A DNA stretch of 64,000 nt from Slackia isoflavoniconvertens (GTDB taxonomy: Bacteria > Actinomycetota > Coriobacteriia > Coriobacteriales > Eggerthellaceae), in contig NZ_QIBZ01000004.1 of the NCBI RefSeq assembly GCF_003725955.1, forward strand, positions 1 through 64,000, read 5' to 3'. Position 1 is the stretch's first letter. Each line of letters starts with the position of its first letter. Below, piece after piece: positions 42,829 through 51,086 of the stretch. The position numbers were made by a program, and so were the translations under genes. Below the pieces are notes generated by a model that had not been told where the DNA came from, searched no databases, and saw only the letters and a program-made list of their open reading frames with translations.

Positions 42829-44433
42829 GTGCACCCGTTTCGTTCCATATACCTCATATGGGCAAGATTCGTCACGGTGGTTTTCATCGGCGTTCTCTGC
42901 TTTATCGCGGTATCGACTACGCACATGGCGTATGCCGGCGAGCTTGCGAAACAGGACGCTGTTTCTGCGACTCCCTCAATCGACAATCCATCGACCGATT
43001 TGGATTCCGACGAGCTTTCGGCGGCGCTCGATTCGTATCTTTCGCGTAACGTTGGTTGCACTCACGAGCCTGGAGTGGCCGTTGCCGTTGTCACGAGCCA
43101 AGGGATTGCATATATGCGCACGTTTGGAACGTGCGAAAGTGCCGGTGACGCTTTCTATATTGGCTCGTTGAGCAAGTCGATGTGCGCGGTTGCGATTATG
43201 CAGCTTGTTGAGCAGGGAAAAATCGATCTTGATGCCCCTGCGAGCGATTATGCTCCCGAATATCTCATATCTCCCGAGGTCAGCGTTCGAATGTTGCTCA
43301 ATCAGACAAGCGGGTTCGGGTATTACGAATCGCTCAACGAAGCAACGGTGGGGGATAGCTTCGGCGAGTTTTCGTACGCAAATGCCAATTATGATTTGCT
43401 AGGGCGCATCGTTGAACATGTATCAGGGGTGTCATATTCTGAATATATGGCGAAGTATGTTTTCGCTCCGCTCAATATGGTCGACTCTTCCGCCCAAGGT
43501 TTGCGTACGAATGATGTACTTGGAGGATACGACAGTAACACCTTTGGTGGAATCAATGATGACGACCCCGATGTTGCTTCAACATACTCTGATTCAAGAA
43601 ACGTGCTTGGCCACAGAAATTATTTCGGACGTTATGTGCAGGATGATTTTCAGCACGCCGAAAACGATGATGCATGGGGAGGGCCCTCGTCGGGGTATGT
43701 TTCCGCAAGCATTCGCGACATGGCGAATTACCTGCAAATGTATTTGGCCGGCGGCAAGAATGTGCTCGATTACGACAGCATCATGCAGATGTTCATGAGC
43801 CGTGTGCCTGATTCGGGCGGCGATTCGTATTACGGAATGGGATGGACCTCGTATGACAACGACGGAGAGCTCGTATTTTGTCACGATGGAGACGTTGAGA
43901 CCAATGTAGCGAGCATGGCGATTTTGCCGGACCGTGACATTGGCGTGGTCGTGCTTGGTGATGGTTACGACTCGGTTGCGGGCAACTCGCTGTTCTTTAA
44001 TTTGGCGAATGGCGTTCTTGATGTCGCCATGGGCAATAATGCCGTCGATCTTGATGAAGCAGAATACGACGAGGCGCATGCTGAGGCAAATGCGGAATGG
44101 GTGCATTTCTGGTTGATATGTGCACTTCCGTTGCTGTTTGTTCCTGTGTGGTGCTGGGCTGCGCGATTGCTTGTGCGGAAGATGGGAAAGACAGTCGTGC
44201 TTGCTGCGGCAATCGCCGATATTGCCTTGTTTGCCTGCGTGTTCATCTGGGCTATCGACTTCCCTCGAAACATGGGAACGCCGTGGCGTGATGTGTCGAC
44301 ATTCGACCCGTCTATCGCTCTGGGGCTGTATATCGGATTCGGCTTGTTTGTGGCTGCCGCTGTGGCTCGTGTTGTTTCAGCGACAATAATTGCATACAGA
44401 AGGCGAAAACAGCAGAACCATGCGCCTGAATGA
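42829..44433 (+). CDS. membrane-anchored SxxK serine hydrolase (beta-lactamase class C / CubicO-like)
   Basis: 534 residues from a GTG at 42829 with AGAGGAT upstream. A signal or anchor helix (about 13-36, ending AYAG) leads to a serine hydrolase domain: SxxK at 113-116 (IGSLSKSM), SYANANYDLLG as the Tyr motif and FCHDGDVET in the place of KTG/HxG. Three or so helices close the protein (about 425-520). It lies 16 nt after the DltX-like gene, so it belongs to the dlt operon. A D-alanyl esterase or carboxypeptidase role, as for FmtA, is an inference from context. Confidence 0.8.
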   Translation: MHPFRSIYLIWARFVTVVFIGVLCFIAVSTTHMAYAGELAKQDAVSATPSIDNPSTDLDSDELSAALDSYLSRNVGCTHEPGVAVAVVTSQGIAYMRTFGTCESAGDAFYIGSLSKSMCAVAIMQLVEQGKIDLDAPASDYAPEYLISPEVSVRMLLNQTSGFGYYESLNEATVGDSFGEFSYANANYDLLGRIVEHVSGVSYSEYMAKYVFAPLNMVDSSAQGLRTNDVLGGYDSNTFGGINDDDPDVASTYSDSRNVLGHRNYFGRYVQDDFQHAENDDAWGGPSSGYVSASIRDMANYLQMYLAGGKNVLDYDSIMQMFMSRVPDSGGDSYYGMGWTSYDNDGELVFCHDGDVETNVASMAILPDRDIGVVVLGDGYDSVAGNSLFFNLANGVLDVAMGNNAVDLDEAEYDEAHAEANAEWVHFWLICALPLLFVPVWCWAARLLVRKMGKTVVLAAAIADIALFACVFIWAIDFPRNMGTPWRDVSTFDPSIALGLYIGFGLFVAAAVARVVSATIIAYRRRKQQNHAPE

Positions 44434-44801
44434 GAATGCCCTCAACGTGCCCGCAAATGCCATGGGATTTCGCTTTTTTGCATCAGAAGCCGCTTTTACC
44501 CTGCGCGCATACAGGGGCGTATTATCGTTTTGACCTGCTGTTTTCTCATTATTCATTCATGGGATAATATGGTACATTTTCATGTTAGTTTACATAACAT
44601 GTATTATCAGAATTACAGATAACAAAAATCGCAAACAAAAGCCTTCCTTCAGGCTGTGTCGAAGGAAGGCTTTGAAAGAGACTTGCATGATTGTCACTTG
44701 ATAGCTCACTCTTAGCTTGCTAGGAAAAGTTGTCGCGTGACCAAAACTCGTCTGGTTTGAAGTTGCTGGAAGTGCTTTGCCTTATGCCTTTGAACGATTT
44801 C
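44434..44801. other. gene-free stretch between the dlt operon and the next minus-strand gene
   Basis: No ORF is supported. AT-rich palindrome CATGTTA-N7-TAACATG is at 44581-44601. It also holds the hairpin listed next. Confidence 0.6.
44639..44672 (-). terminator. hairpin terminator, minus strand
   Basis: AAGCCTTCCTTC and GAAGGAAGGCTT pair perfectly (12 bp, 10-nt loop). On the minus strand TTGTTTG follows. It lies 130 bp past the small membrane gene and could also stop dlt transcripts. Confidence 0.75.
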
Positions 44802-45119
44802 CTAGAACGTGGATGCGGACTTGGCTACCATGCTGCTCGCTTGGTCGACCAGAACGGGCGTCAGGAAAACGGCGGTCAAAATGTTCGCGATGAATGCGAC
44901 TAGCGATACAACGACAGCGATCTTCGCAAGTTTCAAGACATTTTCGACGTAGGCATCGCCGGGCATCGCTGCAATCAATTTTTTAGCCGATGTGAGTGCG
45001 ATGAATCCGATAACGAAGCCGACGATATCGAGCAAAGCACCGCCAATCACAATGCTGATGCCAGCGCATACAATGCCGCCAATTGCAAAGTTGCGGCAGG
45101 TTGACTTGCTCAAATTCAT
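44802..45119 (-). CDS. small membrane protein of unknown function
   Basis: 105 residues with two or three hydrophobic segments: NFAIGGIVCAGISIVIGGAL, LDIVGFVIGFIAL and AVVVSLVAFIANILTAVFLT. The ATG at 45119 follows AAAGGAG by 6 nt. The pattern resembles short DUF4190-like membrane proteins, but no specific family could be confirmed by eye. Divergent from dinB. Confidence 0.7.
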   Translation of the reverse strand: MNLSKSTCRNFAIGGIVCAGISIVIGGALLDIVGFVIGFIALTSAKKLIAAMPGDAYVENVLKLAKIAVVVSLVAFIANILTAVFLTPVLVDQASSMVAKSASTF

Positions 45120-45132
45120 GCGTGCTCCTTTC

Positions 45133-45153
45133 GTTCGATTTTGAAAATCGAAC
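45133..45153. promoter_or_regulatory. perfect 10+1+10 palindrome between divergent genes
   Basis: GTTCGATTTT, G, AAAATCGAAC. It lies just upstream of the ribosome binding site of the small membrane gene and 100 bp before dinB. GAACATTTGTAC overlapping at 45151-45162 differs by one base from the GAAC-N4-GTTC core of actinobacterial LexA sites. Confidence 0.55.
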
Positions 45154-45254
45154 ATTTGTACATAGCAACAGGGGAGTTGCTGATTTCATGATACCATGGA
45201 GCCTATAAAGAAAGCCGCGCCTTGCGCGACGTTGATGTACTGTGAGAAAGCTCA

Positions 45255-46556
45255 ATGGCGGAATTTGATTCGACATACGTGCAACCATGGACGGGATCTG
45301 CGATCTTGCTCGTTGATCTTGACGCGTTTTTCGCTTCCGTGGAACAGCTTGATCATCCTGCGTGGCGCGGCAAACCAGTAATCGTTGGCGGTGATGCCGA
45401 TAAACACGGCGTTGTTTCAACGGCGAGTTATGAGGCTCGTGCTTATGGGGTTCATTCCGCAATGGCCGCCTCTGCTGCGCGCGAGCTCTGTCCCCAGGCG
45501 ATATGGACGCATGGCCATTTTGACCGCTATAAGGAAATGTCGGCTCGAGTCATGGCTATTCTGCATGATGAAAGCCCCCATGTGCAGCAAGTAAGCATCG
45601 ATGAGGCTTTTGTCGATGTCTCCCCTACCGAAGTCAATTCTGAGCATCCTGTCGCCATCGCCGCCAGAATCCAAAAGCGAGTGGCTCATCTTGGCGTTAC
45701 GTGCTCAATTGGGGTCGGAACGAGCAAAACGGTTGCAAAAATTGCTTCTGACCAGGATAAACCACGTGGTCTTACCGTAATTTACCCAGGTTCCGAGCTT
45801 GATTTCCTTTTCCCTTTGCCCATTCGCGTCATGTCGGGTGTTGGCAAGCGTGCCGAAGAGGAACTTTTGCGGCATGGCATTCGTACGCTTGGCGATATGG
45901 CCGAAGCTTCGGAAGATGTGCTGCGTTCAATATACGGCAAGAACGGTGAAATGATGCGCATGCGATGCCTGGGTGTTGATGCAACTGCCGTGAAGCAAGA
46001 TGAAACCGTGAAGTCTGTTTCGAACGAGATGACGTTTTCTCAAGGCCTCGTTACCTTCGACGCGATTGAAAACGCGGCGAATATGCTCGCGGCCAAAGTT
46101 GCGCGTCGGCTTCGTAAAAATGGACTCAAGGGGTCTACGCTTGCCCTTAAGCTTCGTTTTGCCGACCGCACATCGAAAAGCTGCCAAACGCAACTTCGCG
46201 CTCAAGACGATAACGAGCATGTGTTCATGCCTGAAATCCGGCGCATGATTTCTCAAATATGGAAGCCGGGGATGCGCGTGCGTTTGGTCGGCGTCGCTGT
46301 GTCTCATTTCGAAAAAGACGAGGTGGTTCAAGAATCGCTCTTCGATACGGCTCCTTTCGATGCGAGTTCTCAAGATGAGCAAGGTGCTGCTAAGAAGCCG
46401 TCGATTGACGCGGAGGTTGGTAGGAGCCTTTCGAAAGCGACCGATAAAGTTAAAGACCGCTTTGGTGAAGGCTCGGTCTTTTTCGGCCGTGACCTGCGAT
46501 TTAAAGACAAGACAACAGGAACTGCAGCGAAAAGCCCCGCCGATTACTCTCGATAG
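45255..46556 (+). CDS. dinB: DNA polymerase IV (DinB, Y-family)
   Basis: 433 residues. It is an error-prone translesion polymerase. Catalytic acids are in LLVDLDAFFASVEQ and SIDEAFVDVS; STASYEARAYGVHSAM is the Y-family nucleotide-binding stretch, and TCSIGVGTSKTVAKIASDQDKP and the HhH region VGKRAEEELLRHGIRTLGD follow. The tail from about residue 375 is variable. It contains QESLFDTAPF, close to a QxxLF sliding-clamp binding motif. GAGAAAG is a weak ribosome binding site. Confidence 0.94.
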   Translation: MAEFDSTYVQPWTGSAILLVDLDAFFASVEQLDHPAWRGKPVIVGGDADKHGVVSTASYEARAYGVHSAMAASAARELCPQAIWTHGHFDRYKEMSARVMAILHDESPHVQQVSIDEAFVDVSPTEVNSEHPVAIAARIQKRVAHLGVTCSIGVGTSKTVAKIASDQDKPRGLTVIYPGSELDFLFPLPIRVMSGVGKRAEEELLRHGIRTLGDMAEASEDVLRSIYGKNGEMMRMRCLGVDATAVKQDETVKSVSNEMTFSQGLVTFDAIENAANMLAAKVARRLRKNGLKGSTLALKLRFADRTSKSCQTQLRAQDDNEHVFMPEIRRMISQIWKPGMRVRLVGVAVSHFEKDEVVQESLFDTAPFDASSQDEQGAAKKPSIDAEVGRSLSKATDKVKDRFGEGSVFFGRDLRFKDKTTGTAAKSPADYSR

Positions 46557-46682
46557 CATGCATTCTGCTTTGCGCTGTGCGGCGCTGCCTCAAGGGACTT
46601 GCTTTCGGTGTCGGCCAAACCAGGGATTGAGCGTCAAACACCATTACGGTTCGTTTCTTCCTCACCGCCATGCATTCGGTCG

Positions 46683-46707
46683 AAAAAAACGGCCCCAATG
46701 GGGCCGT
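46683..46707 (-). terminator. terminator of the glycosyltransferase gene
   Basis: ACGGCCCC and GGGGCCGT form a perfect 8-bp stem with a 3-nt loop. On the minus strand it runs into TTTTTTT. Confidence 0.92.
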
Positions 46708-46730
46708 ATACTGCACTGATAGACTTGCGG

Positions 46731-47759
46731 CTAGTTGAATTTGAAAATCTTTTGCGCGATATGATAAGCCGCCAGGCCGAACTGTCGACCAGCTTCGGTG
46801 GGGATATTCGTTCCCCAGTTCAGCGCGGTGTTTTTGACTCGCTTGTAAAGCTCGGGGTTCTTTTGCTTGAGGTATTCCCAAATGGCAGCGCGATTCTCCT
46901 CGTTTTCGTCGGTCTTTTCCATGCGCAGGAAAATCGAACAGATGCACATCATCATGGAAAGGTAGTTGAGCATGTAGCGTTCGAGTTTCTTGGATTCGAT
47001 TTCGGCATCGTTCATCGCGTCGATCATGATACGCGTCACGCGAAGCTGCTGGTCGCGGCGGGCATACATGATCTTTTCGTTTACGCTCTGATCTTCGCGG
47101 CCGATGAAGTAGCGATACATGTCTACATCGAGGTAGTACATGGTGCGCACACTCGGAAGAGGCTTAAACACGAAAATGTTGTCAACGTAGAACGTGTGCT
47201 CGGGAAGCTTCAAGCCTAAATCTTGCAGGAGCTCGGTGCGATAAATCACCGAATGCATGAGAAGGTACTGCGACTGATGGAAATGCTTCGTATCATCCCA
47301 GCCGAATTCCTCGCCTACGGGGAAAACGTTCTTGTATCCCATAACGGTGCGCGTGCCTTCATGCACTTTTTCATAGACGTAATTGCCAATTACCATATCG
47401 GTCGGCTCTGCGAGCTCCATTTGGCGGCGTAGGTATGCCATAACTTCATGCATGGCGTCTTTGTCAAGCCAGTCGTCGGAGTCGACGACCTTGAAATAGC
47501 GGCCCTCAGCATTGGCGAGGCCGGTATTAACGGCCGAACCGTGACCGCCGTTGGGTTTATGGATCGCTCGAATGGTGCCAGGATATTTTTCCTGCCAAGC
47601 ATCGGCGATTTCTGCCGTATTGTCTTTCGTAGAACCGTCATCAACGATAAGAATCTCAATATCGTTTTTACCCTCGTCGCATGCGAGCAGCGATTCAATG
47701 CACTTGTCCATATATGCGGCGGAGTTGTAACAAGGAACGGCGAAAGAAATGGTTTTCAT
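46731..47759 (-). CDS. family 2 glycosyltransferase
   Basis: 342 residues with a GT-A fold in the first about 220. ISFAVPCYNSAAYMDKCIESL and ILIVDDGSTKDNTAEIA are the nucleotide-sugar binding strand, and VVDSDDWLD the DxD metal motif. The C-terminal part is helical and without membrane segments. The ATG at 47759 follows GAAAGGGC; longer frames lack support. It stands alone, with its own terminator, so acceptor and sugar are unknown. Confidence 0.88.
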   Translation of the reverse strand: MKTISFAVPCYNSAAYMDKCIESLLACDEGKNDIEILIVDDGSTKDNTAEIADAWQEKYPGTIRAIHKPNGGHGSAVNTGLANAEGRYFKVVDSDDWLDKDAMHEVMAYLRRQMELAEPTDMVIGNYVYEKVHEGTRTVMGYKNVFPVGEEFGWDDTKHFHQSQYLLMHSVIYRTELLQDLGLKLPEHTFYVDNIFVFKPLPSVRTMYYLDVDMYRYFIGREDQSVNEKIMYARRDQQLRVTRIMIDAMNDAEIESKKLERYMLNYLSMMMCICSIFLRMEKTDENEENRAAIWEYLKQKNPELYKRVKNTALNWGTNIPTEAGRQFGLAAYHIAQKIFKFN

Positions 47760-48016
47760 TTTCGAGCCCTTTCGAGGCCATGCATAGAAACGCATGCGAC
47801 CTGAGAATAATTCATATCGACCGTGCGAAATGCGAATCACATGCGCCTTTTGCACCGGCGATACCTCAAACGCGCCTTATTATAGGGATTTGCCGTGCCG
47901 TCTCTTCCCTGCCGCCGTTCAGCCTATGAAATCACCAGATTGAGTGTTGATGAATCTCGGATACTGGGCTCTGCGTTATTATTGGGGGCATGCTGATTCA
48001 AGAGAAAGGACGCTGC

Positions 48017-49006
48017 ATGGCAACGTTTCTGAGCACTATGATCGACCGCGCTAAGGCCGACAAGAAGACCATCGTTTTGCCCGAGGGCAATGACGAGCGC
48101 ATCCTAGAAGCTGCCGAGAAGGCGCTGGAGCAGGGTCTTGCAAACATCGTGATTGTCGGCAAACCTGAAGAGGTCGCTGAAAAGGGCTTCAATCTCGATG
48201 GCGCGACCATTATCGACAACACCAAAGGCGACCTTCGCAAAGAAATGGCCGAGGCGTTCTACGAGTTGCGCAAGAGCAAGGGCGTTACCCCCGAAGAAGC
48301 GGAAGCTCAAATGGATGATGTCATGTATTTTGGCACCATGCTGCTGAAGACTGGCCATGCAGATGGCTTGGTTGGTGGCGCTTGCCATGCAACCAAAGAC
48401 GTGTTGCATCCCGCGCTGCGCATCATTAAAACTGCGCCTGGCAGCAAGCTCGTGAGTTCCTTCTTTGTTATGGAAGTTCCGAACTGCGAGTTTGGCGATG
48501 CCGGCACGTTTATGTTCAGCGACTGCGCGGTATGCATTCAGCCGAATGCGGAAGACCTTTCTGAAATTGCCGTTGCGACGGCAAAAAGCTACCAGAAGCT
48601 TCTTGGGGCCGAGGCTCGTGTTGCTATGCTTTCGCATTCGAGCTACGGTTCGGTGAAAGACGACGATACGCAAAAGGTCGTCGAGGCGCTTGCCCTTGCT
48701 AAGCAGAAGGCTCCTGAGTTCGCTATTGACGGCGAGCTTCAGGCCGACGCCGCGCTCGTTCCGAGCGTTGCCGCAAGCAAGGCTCCCGACTCCCCTGTTG
48801 CCGGCAAGGCGAACGTTTTGGTCTTCCCCGACCTCGATGCTGCGAACATTGGCTACAAGCTTGTGCAGCGCCTGGCAAAGGCCGAGGCGTACGGTCCCAT
48901 TACTCAGGGCCTGGGTGCTCCGATGAACGACTTGTCTCGCGGTTGCTCTGCCGAGGACGTGTTGGGCGTTATTGCCATTACCGCCGTTCAGGCACAGGAG
49001 GCTTAA
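48017..49006 (+). CDS. pta: phosphate acetyltransferase
   Basis: 329 residues, the short Pta form without the N-terminal DRTGG domain. It interconverts acetyl-CoA and acetyl-phosphate. TIVLPEGNDERILEAAEKAL, GHADGLVGGACHAT, MLSHSSYGSVKDDD, GELQADAALVPSVAASK and FPDLDAANIGYKLVQRLA are all family segments. The ATG at 48017 follows GAAAGGA. With ackA it yields ATP and acetate, but ackA is on the other strand. Confidence 0.95.
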   Translation: MATFLSTMIDRAKADKKTIVLPEGNDERILEAAEKALEQGLANIVIVGKPEEVAEKGFNLDGATIIDNTKGDLRKEMAEAFYELRKSKGVTPEEAEAQMDDVMYFGTMLLKTGHADGLVGGACHATKDVLHPALRIIKTAPGSKLVSSFFVMEVPNCEFGDAGTFMFSDCAVCIQPNAEDLSEIAVATAKSYQKLLGAEARVAMLSHSSYGSVKDDDTQKVVEALALAKQKAPEFAIDGELQADAALVPSVAASKAPDSPVAGKANVLVFPDLDAANIGYKLVQRLAKAEAYGPITQGLGAPMNDLSRGCSAEDVLGVIAITAVQAQEA

Positions 49007-49043
49007 TCGCTCTTCGAGTTTTGCCTCTCTATGGAATACATTT

Positions 49044-49070
49044 CGGGCCGCCTTATGCGGCCCGTTTTTT
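49044..49070 (+). terminator. terminator after pta
   Basis: CGGGCCGC (49044-49051) pairs with GCGGCCCG (49057-49064), followed by TTTTTT. Confidence 0.92.
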
Positions 49071-49084
49071 GCATTTTGAACGAG

Positions 49085-49146
49085 AAAGGCCCCATGCCCT
49101 GCCTCCAATTGAACGTTTATTCTTGGACGCAGGGCATGGGGCCTTT
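49085..49146. repeat. 18-bp perfect stem between convergent pta and ackA
   Basis: AAAGGCCCCATGCCCTGC (49085-49102) and GCAGGGCATGGGGCCTTT (49129-49146) pair without mismatch around a 26-nt loop. On the minus strand CTCGTT follows, so it may terminate ackA, but the loop is long and the T-run poor. Confidence 0.8.
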
Positions 49147-49162
49147 GCTTGGGTCGAGCTCT

Positions 49163-50371
49163 TTATTTCTTGAGATCCGACACGATGCTCAACGTATCTT
49201 GGGCAATCATGAATTCCTCGTTGGTTGGAATCACGATGATTTTAACCGGGGAATCGTCACGGGAAATGAAGCGCTCTTTGCCGTGGTAATCGCGGCGGTT
49301 CTTCTCCTGGTCAAGGATAATGCCCAGCGGCTGCAGACCCGCGAACACGATGCGTCGCATGCGGTCGCAGTTTTCGCCGACGCCCGCGGTAAGCACGATA
49401 GCATCGCAGCCGGCCATTTCAACGAGATATTGACCGAGGTATTTACGAATGGAGTGCGCGTACATCTCGTAGGCGAGCACCGCACGCTCATTGCCTTCTT
49501 CGGCGCCCTTGCGCACGTCACGCATATCGTTGCTGATGCCAGAAACGCCCAACAGGCCCGATTTCTTATTCATGAGCTCATTGATTTGAGGTGGCGTAAG
49601 GTCTTCGGCTTCTTCCAAAAACGGAATGATGGCCGGGTCGATTGCGCCGCAACGCGTGCCCATCATAAGGCCGTCTAGCGGAGTGAATCCCATAGACGTG
49701 TCAACGGCGATGCCGTGGTCGACGGCGGAAATCGAGCAACCGTTGCCCAGGTGGCATGTGATGATCTTCAAATCTTCGATTGGCTGCTCCATGAGGGCTG
49801 CGCAGCGTTGCGCGATATAGCGATGCGACGTTCCATGCGCGCCGTATTTGCGAATCTGATGCTTCTCGCACAGTTCGTATGGCAGCGGATACATGTACGC
49901 CGAAGGCGGGAGCGACTGGAAGAACGACGTGTCGAAAACGGCCACCTGCGGCATGTCGGGAGCCATGCTCTGGCACACGTTGATGCATTTGAGCGCGGGC
50001 GGGTTATGGAGCGGCGCTAATGTGCAGAGGCTTTCGATTTTCTTGATGACATCGGGCGTGATGAGCACCGAGGAGTCGAAATAATTGCCACCATGCACGA
50101 TGCGATGCCCGATGGCGTCGATTTCGTTAATGGAGTGAATGGTCGAACGCTCGCTGTGGCACAGCGCATCGAACACGACGGCCAGGGCCTCTTCGTGGTC
50201 GGCCATGTACTGAGCAAAGATGCGTTCGTCTTTGTCGGCGCCATGCTTGATATAGGAATCTTTGCTTCCGACGCGCTCACACAGGCCCTTGGCGAGCATC
50301 TTGTTATTTTCAGTGTCGATGAGCTGGTATTTCAATGAAGAAGAGCCAGCATTGATGACGAGAATTTTCAC
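49163..50371 (-). CDS. ackA: acetate kinase
   Basis: 402 residues, the usual length. It makes ATP from acetyl-phosphate. ILVINAGSSSLKYQLID at the N-terminus, GHRIVHGG, FDTSFFQSLP, GAHGTSHRYIAQRC and GNGCSISAVDHGIAVDTSMG are conserved ASKHA-fold segments with the catalytic Arg/His/Asp set. It converges on pta rather than following it. Confidence 0.96.
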   Translation of the reverse strand: MKILVINAGSSSLKYQLIDTENNKMLAKGLCERVGSKDSYIKHGADKDERIFAQYMADHEEALAVVFDALCHSERSTIHSINEIDAIGHRIVHGGNYFDSSVLITPDVIKKIESLCTLAPLHNPPALKCINVCQSMAPDMPQVAVFDTSFFQSLPPSAYMYPLPYELCEKHQIRKYGAHGTSHRYIAQRCAALMEQPIEDLKIITCHLGNGCSISAVDHGIAVDTSMGFTPLDGLMMGTRCGAIDPAIIPFLEEAEDLTPPQINELMNKKSGLLGVSGISNDMRDVRKGAEEGNERAVLAYEMYAHSIRKYLGQYLVEMAGCDAIVLTAGVGENCDRMRRIVFAGLQPLGIILDQEKNRRDYHGKERFISRDDSPVKIIVIPTNEEFMIAQDTLSIVSDLKK

Positions 50372-50395
50372 GAAGTTCCCCCGTGTCGAACGATT

Positions 50396-50740
50396 TTAGA
50401 GAGCAGGCGATCCAGAGTTCATCGGGGCGCCGCCCAAAACGTGCACATGGATGTGATGAACCGTTTGCTGGGCGTCGTCGCCGGTGTTGACGATGACGCG
50501 ATAGCCGGTTTTATTGATGCCCTTGATTTCCGCGATCTTTTTCACGGTATTGAAAAGATGGCCCATAAGGTCGTCTGGCAAACCGTCGCCAATGTTGGCG
50601 AAGTGCTGCTTAGGGATGATGAGCGTATGCACGGGCATTTGGGGTTCAAGGTCGTCGAACGCAATAACCTTGTCGTCCTCGTATACTACGCTGGCAGGAA
50701 TTTCGCCAGCGGCAATTTTGCAGAATACGCAGTCGGTCAT
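50396..50740 (-). CDS. HIT-family nucleotide-binding hydrolase (HinT-like)
   Basis: 114 residues. N-terminal DCVFCKIAAGEIPAS and the C-terminal histidine triad QTVHHIHVHVLGG are diagnostic of HinT proteins, which hydrolyse purine nucleoside phosphoramidates. The ATG at 50740 follows GAAAGGC; the frame extending to 50938 overlaps xseB and is not supported. It starts 80 nt after xseB. Confidence 0.93.
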   Translation of the reverse strand: MTDCVFCKIAAGEIPASVVYEDDKVIAFDDLEPQMPVHTLIIPKQHFANIGDGLPDDLMGHLFNTVKKIAEIKGINKTGYRVIVNTGDDAQQTVHHIHVHVLGGAPMNSGSPAL

Positions 50741-50819
50741 ATGCCATGCTGCCTTTCTCGCGCAATGCGCGCTTTGAGAGAGTTTTATGCACTTTAGTGT
50801 AATGCAAATGCCAAGAATA

Positions 50820-51086
50820 CTACGAAAGAGTGCTGTCAGTGGTCGCATCGTCGGCGGGAGCGTCGAGCTGGCCCATAAGCACATCGACTTTTTGTTGGGC
50901 GTTCGCGAGTCGGGCCTGCAGATCGGCAAGCAGCGCAACGCCTCGTTCGTAGGCTCTTAGGCTCTCCTCGAGTTCAAGAGAGTTGCTCTCAAGCGTGGTG
51001 ACCGTGGCATCGAGCTCCGCCATGGCTTCGCGAAAAGTCAGGTCGCTCACCTTTTTCGGCTCGGTTGCGGTGGTGGTGTCGGTCAT
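50820..51086 (-). CDS. xseB: exodeoxyribonuclease VII small subunit
   Basis: 88 residues with the helical hairpin of XseB: LTFREAMAELDATVTTLESNS followed by LEESLRAYERGVALLADLQA. It binds XseA and activates single-strand DNA degradation. The start overlaps the xseA stop by 4 nt (ATGA). Confidence 0.94.
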   Translation of the reverse strand: MTDTTTATEPKKVSDLTFREAMAELDATVTTLESNSLELEESLRAYERGVALLADLQARLANAQQKVDVLMGQLDAPADDATTDSTLS

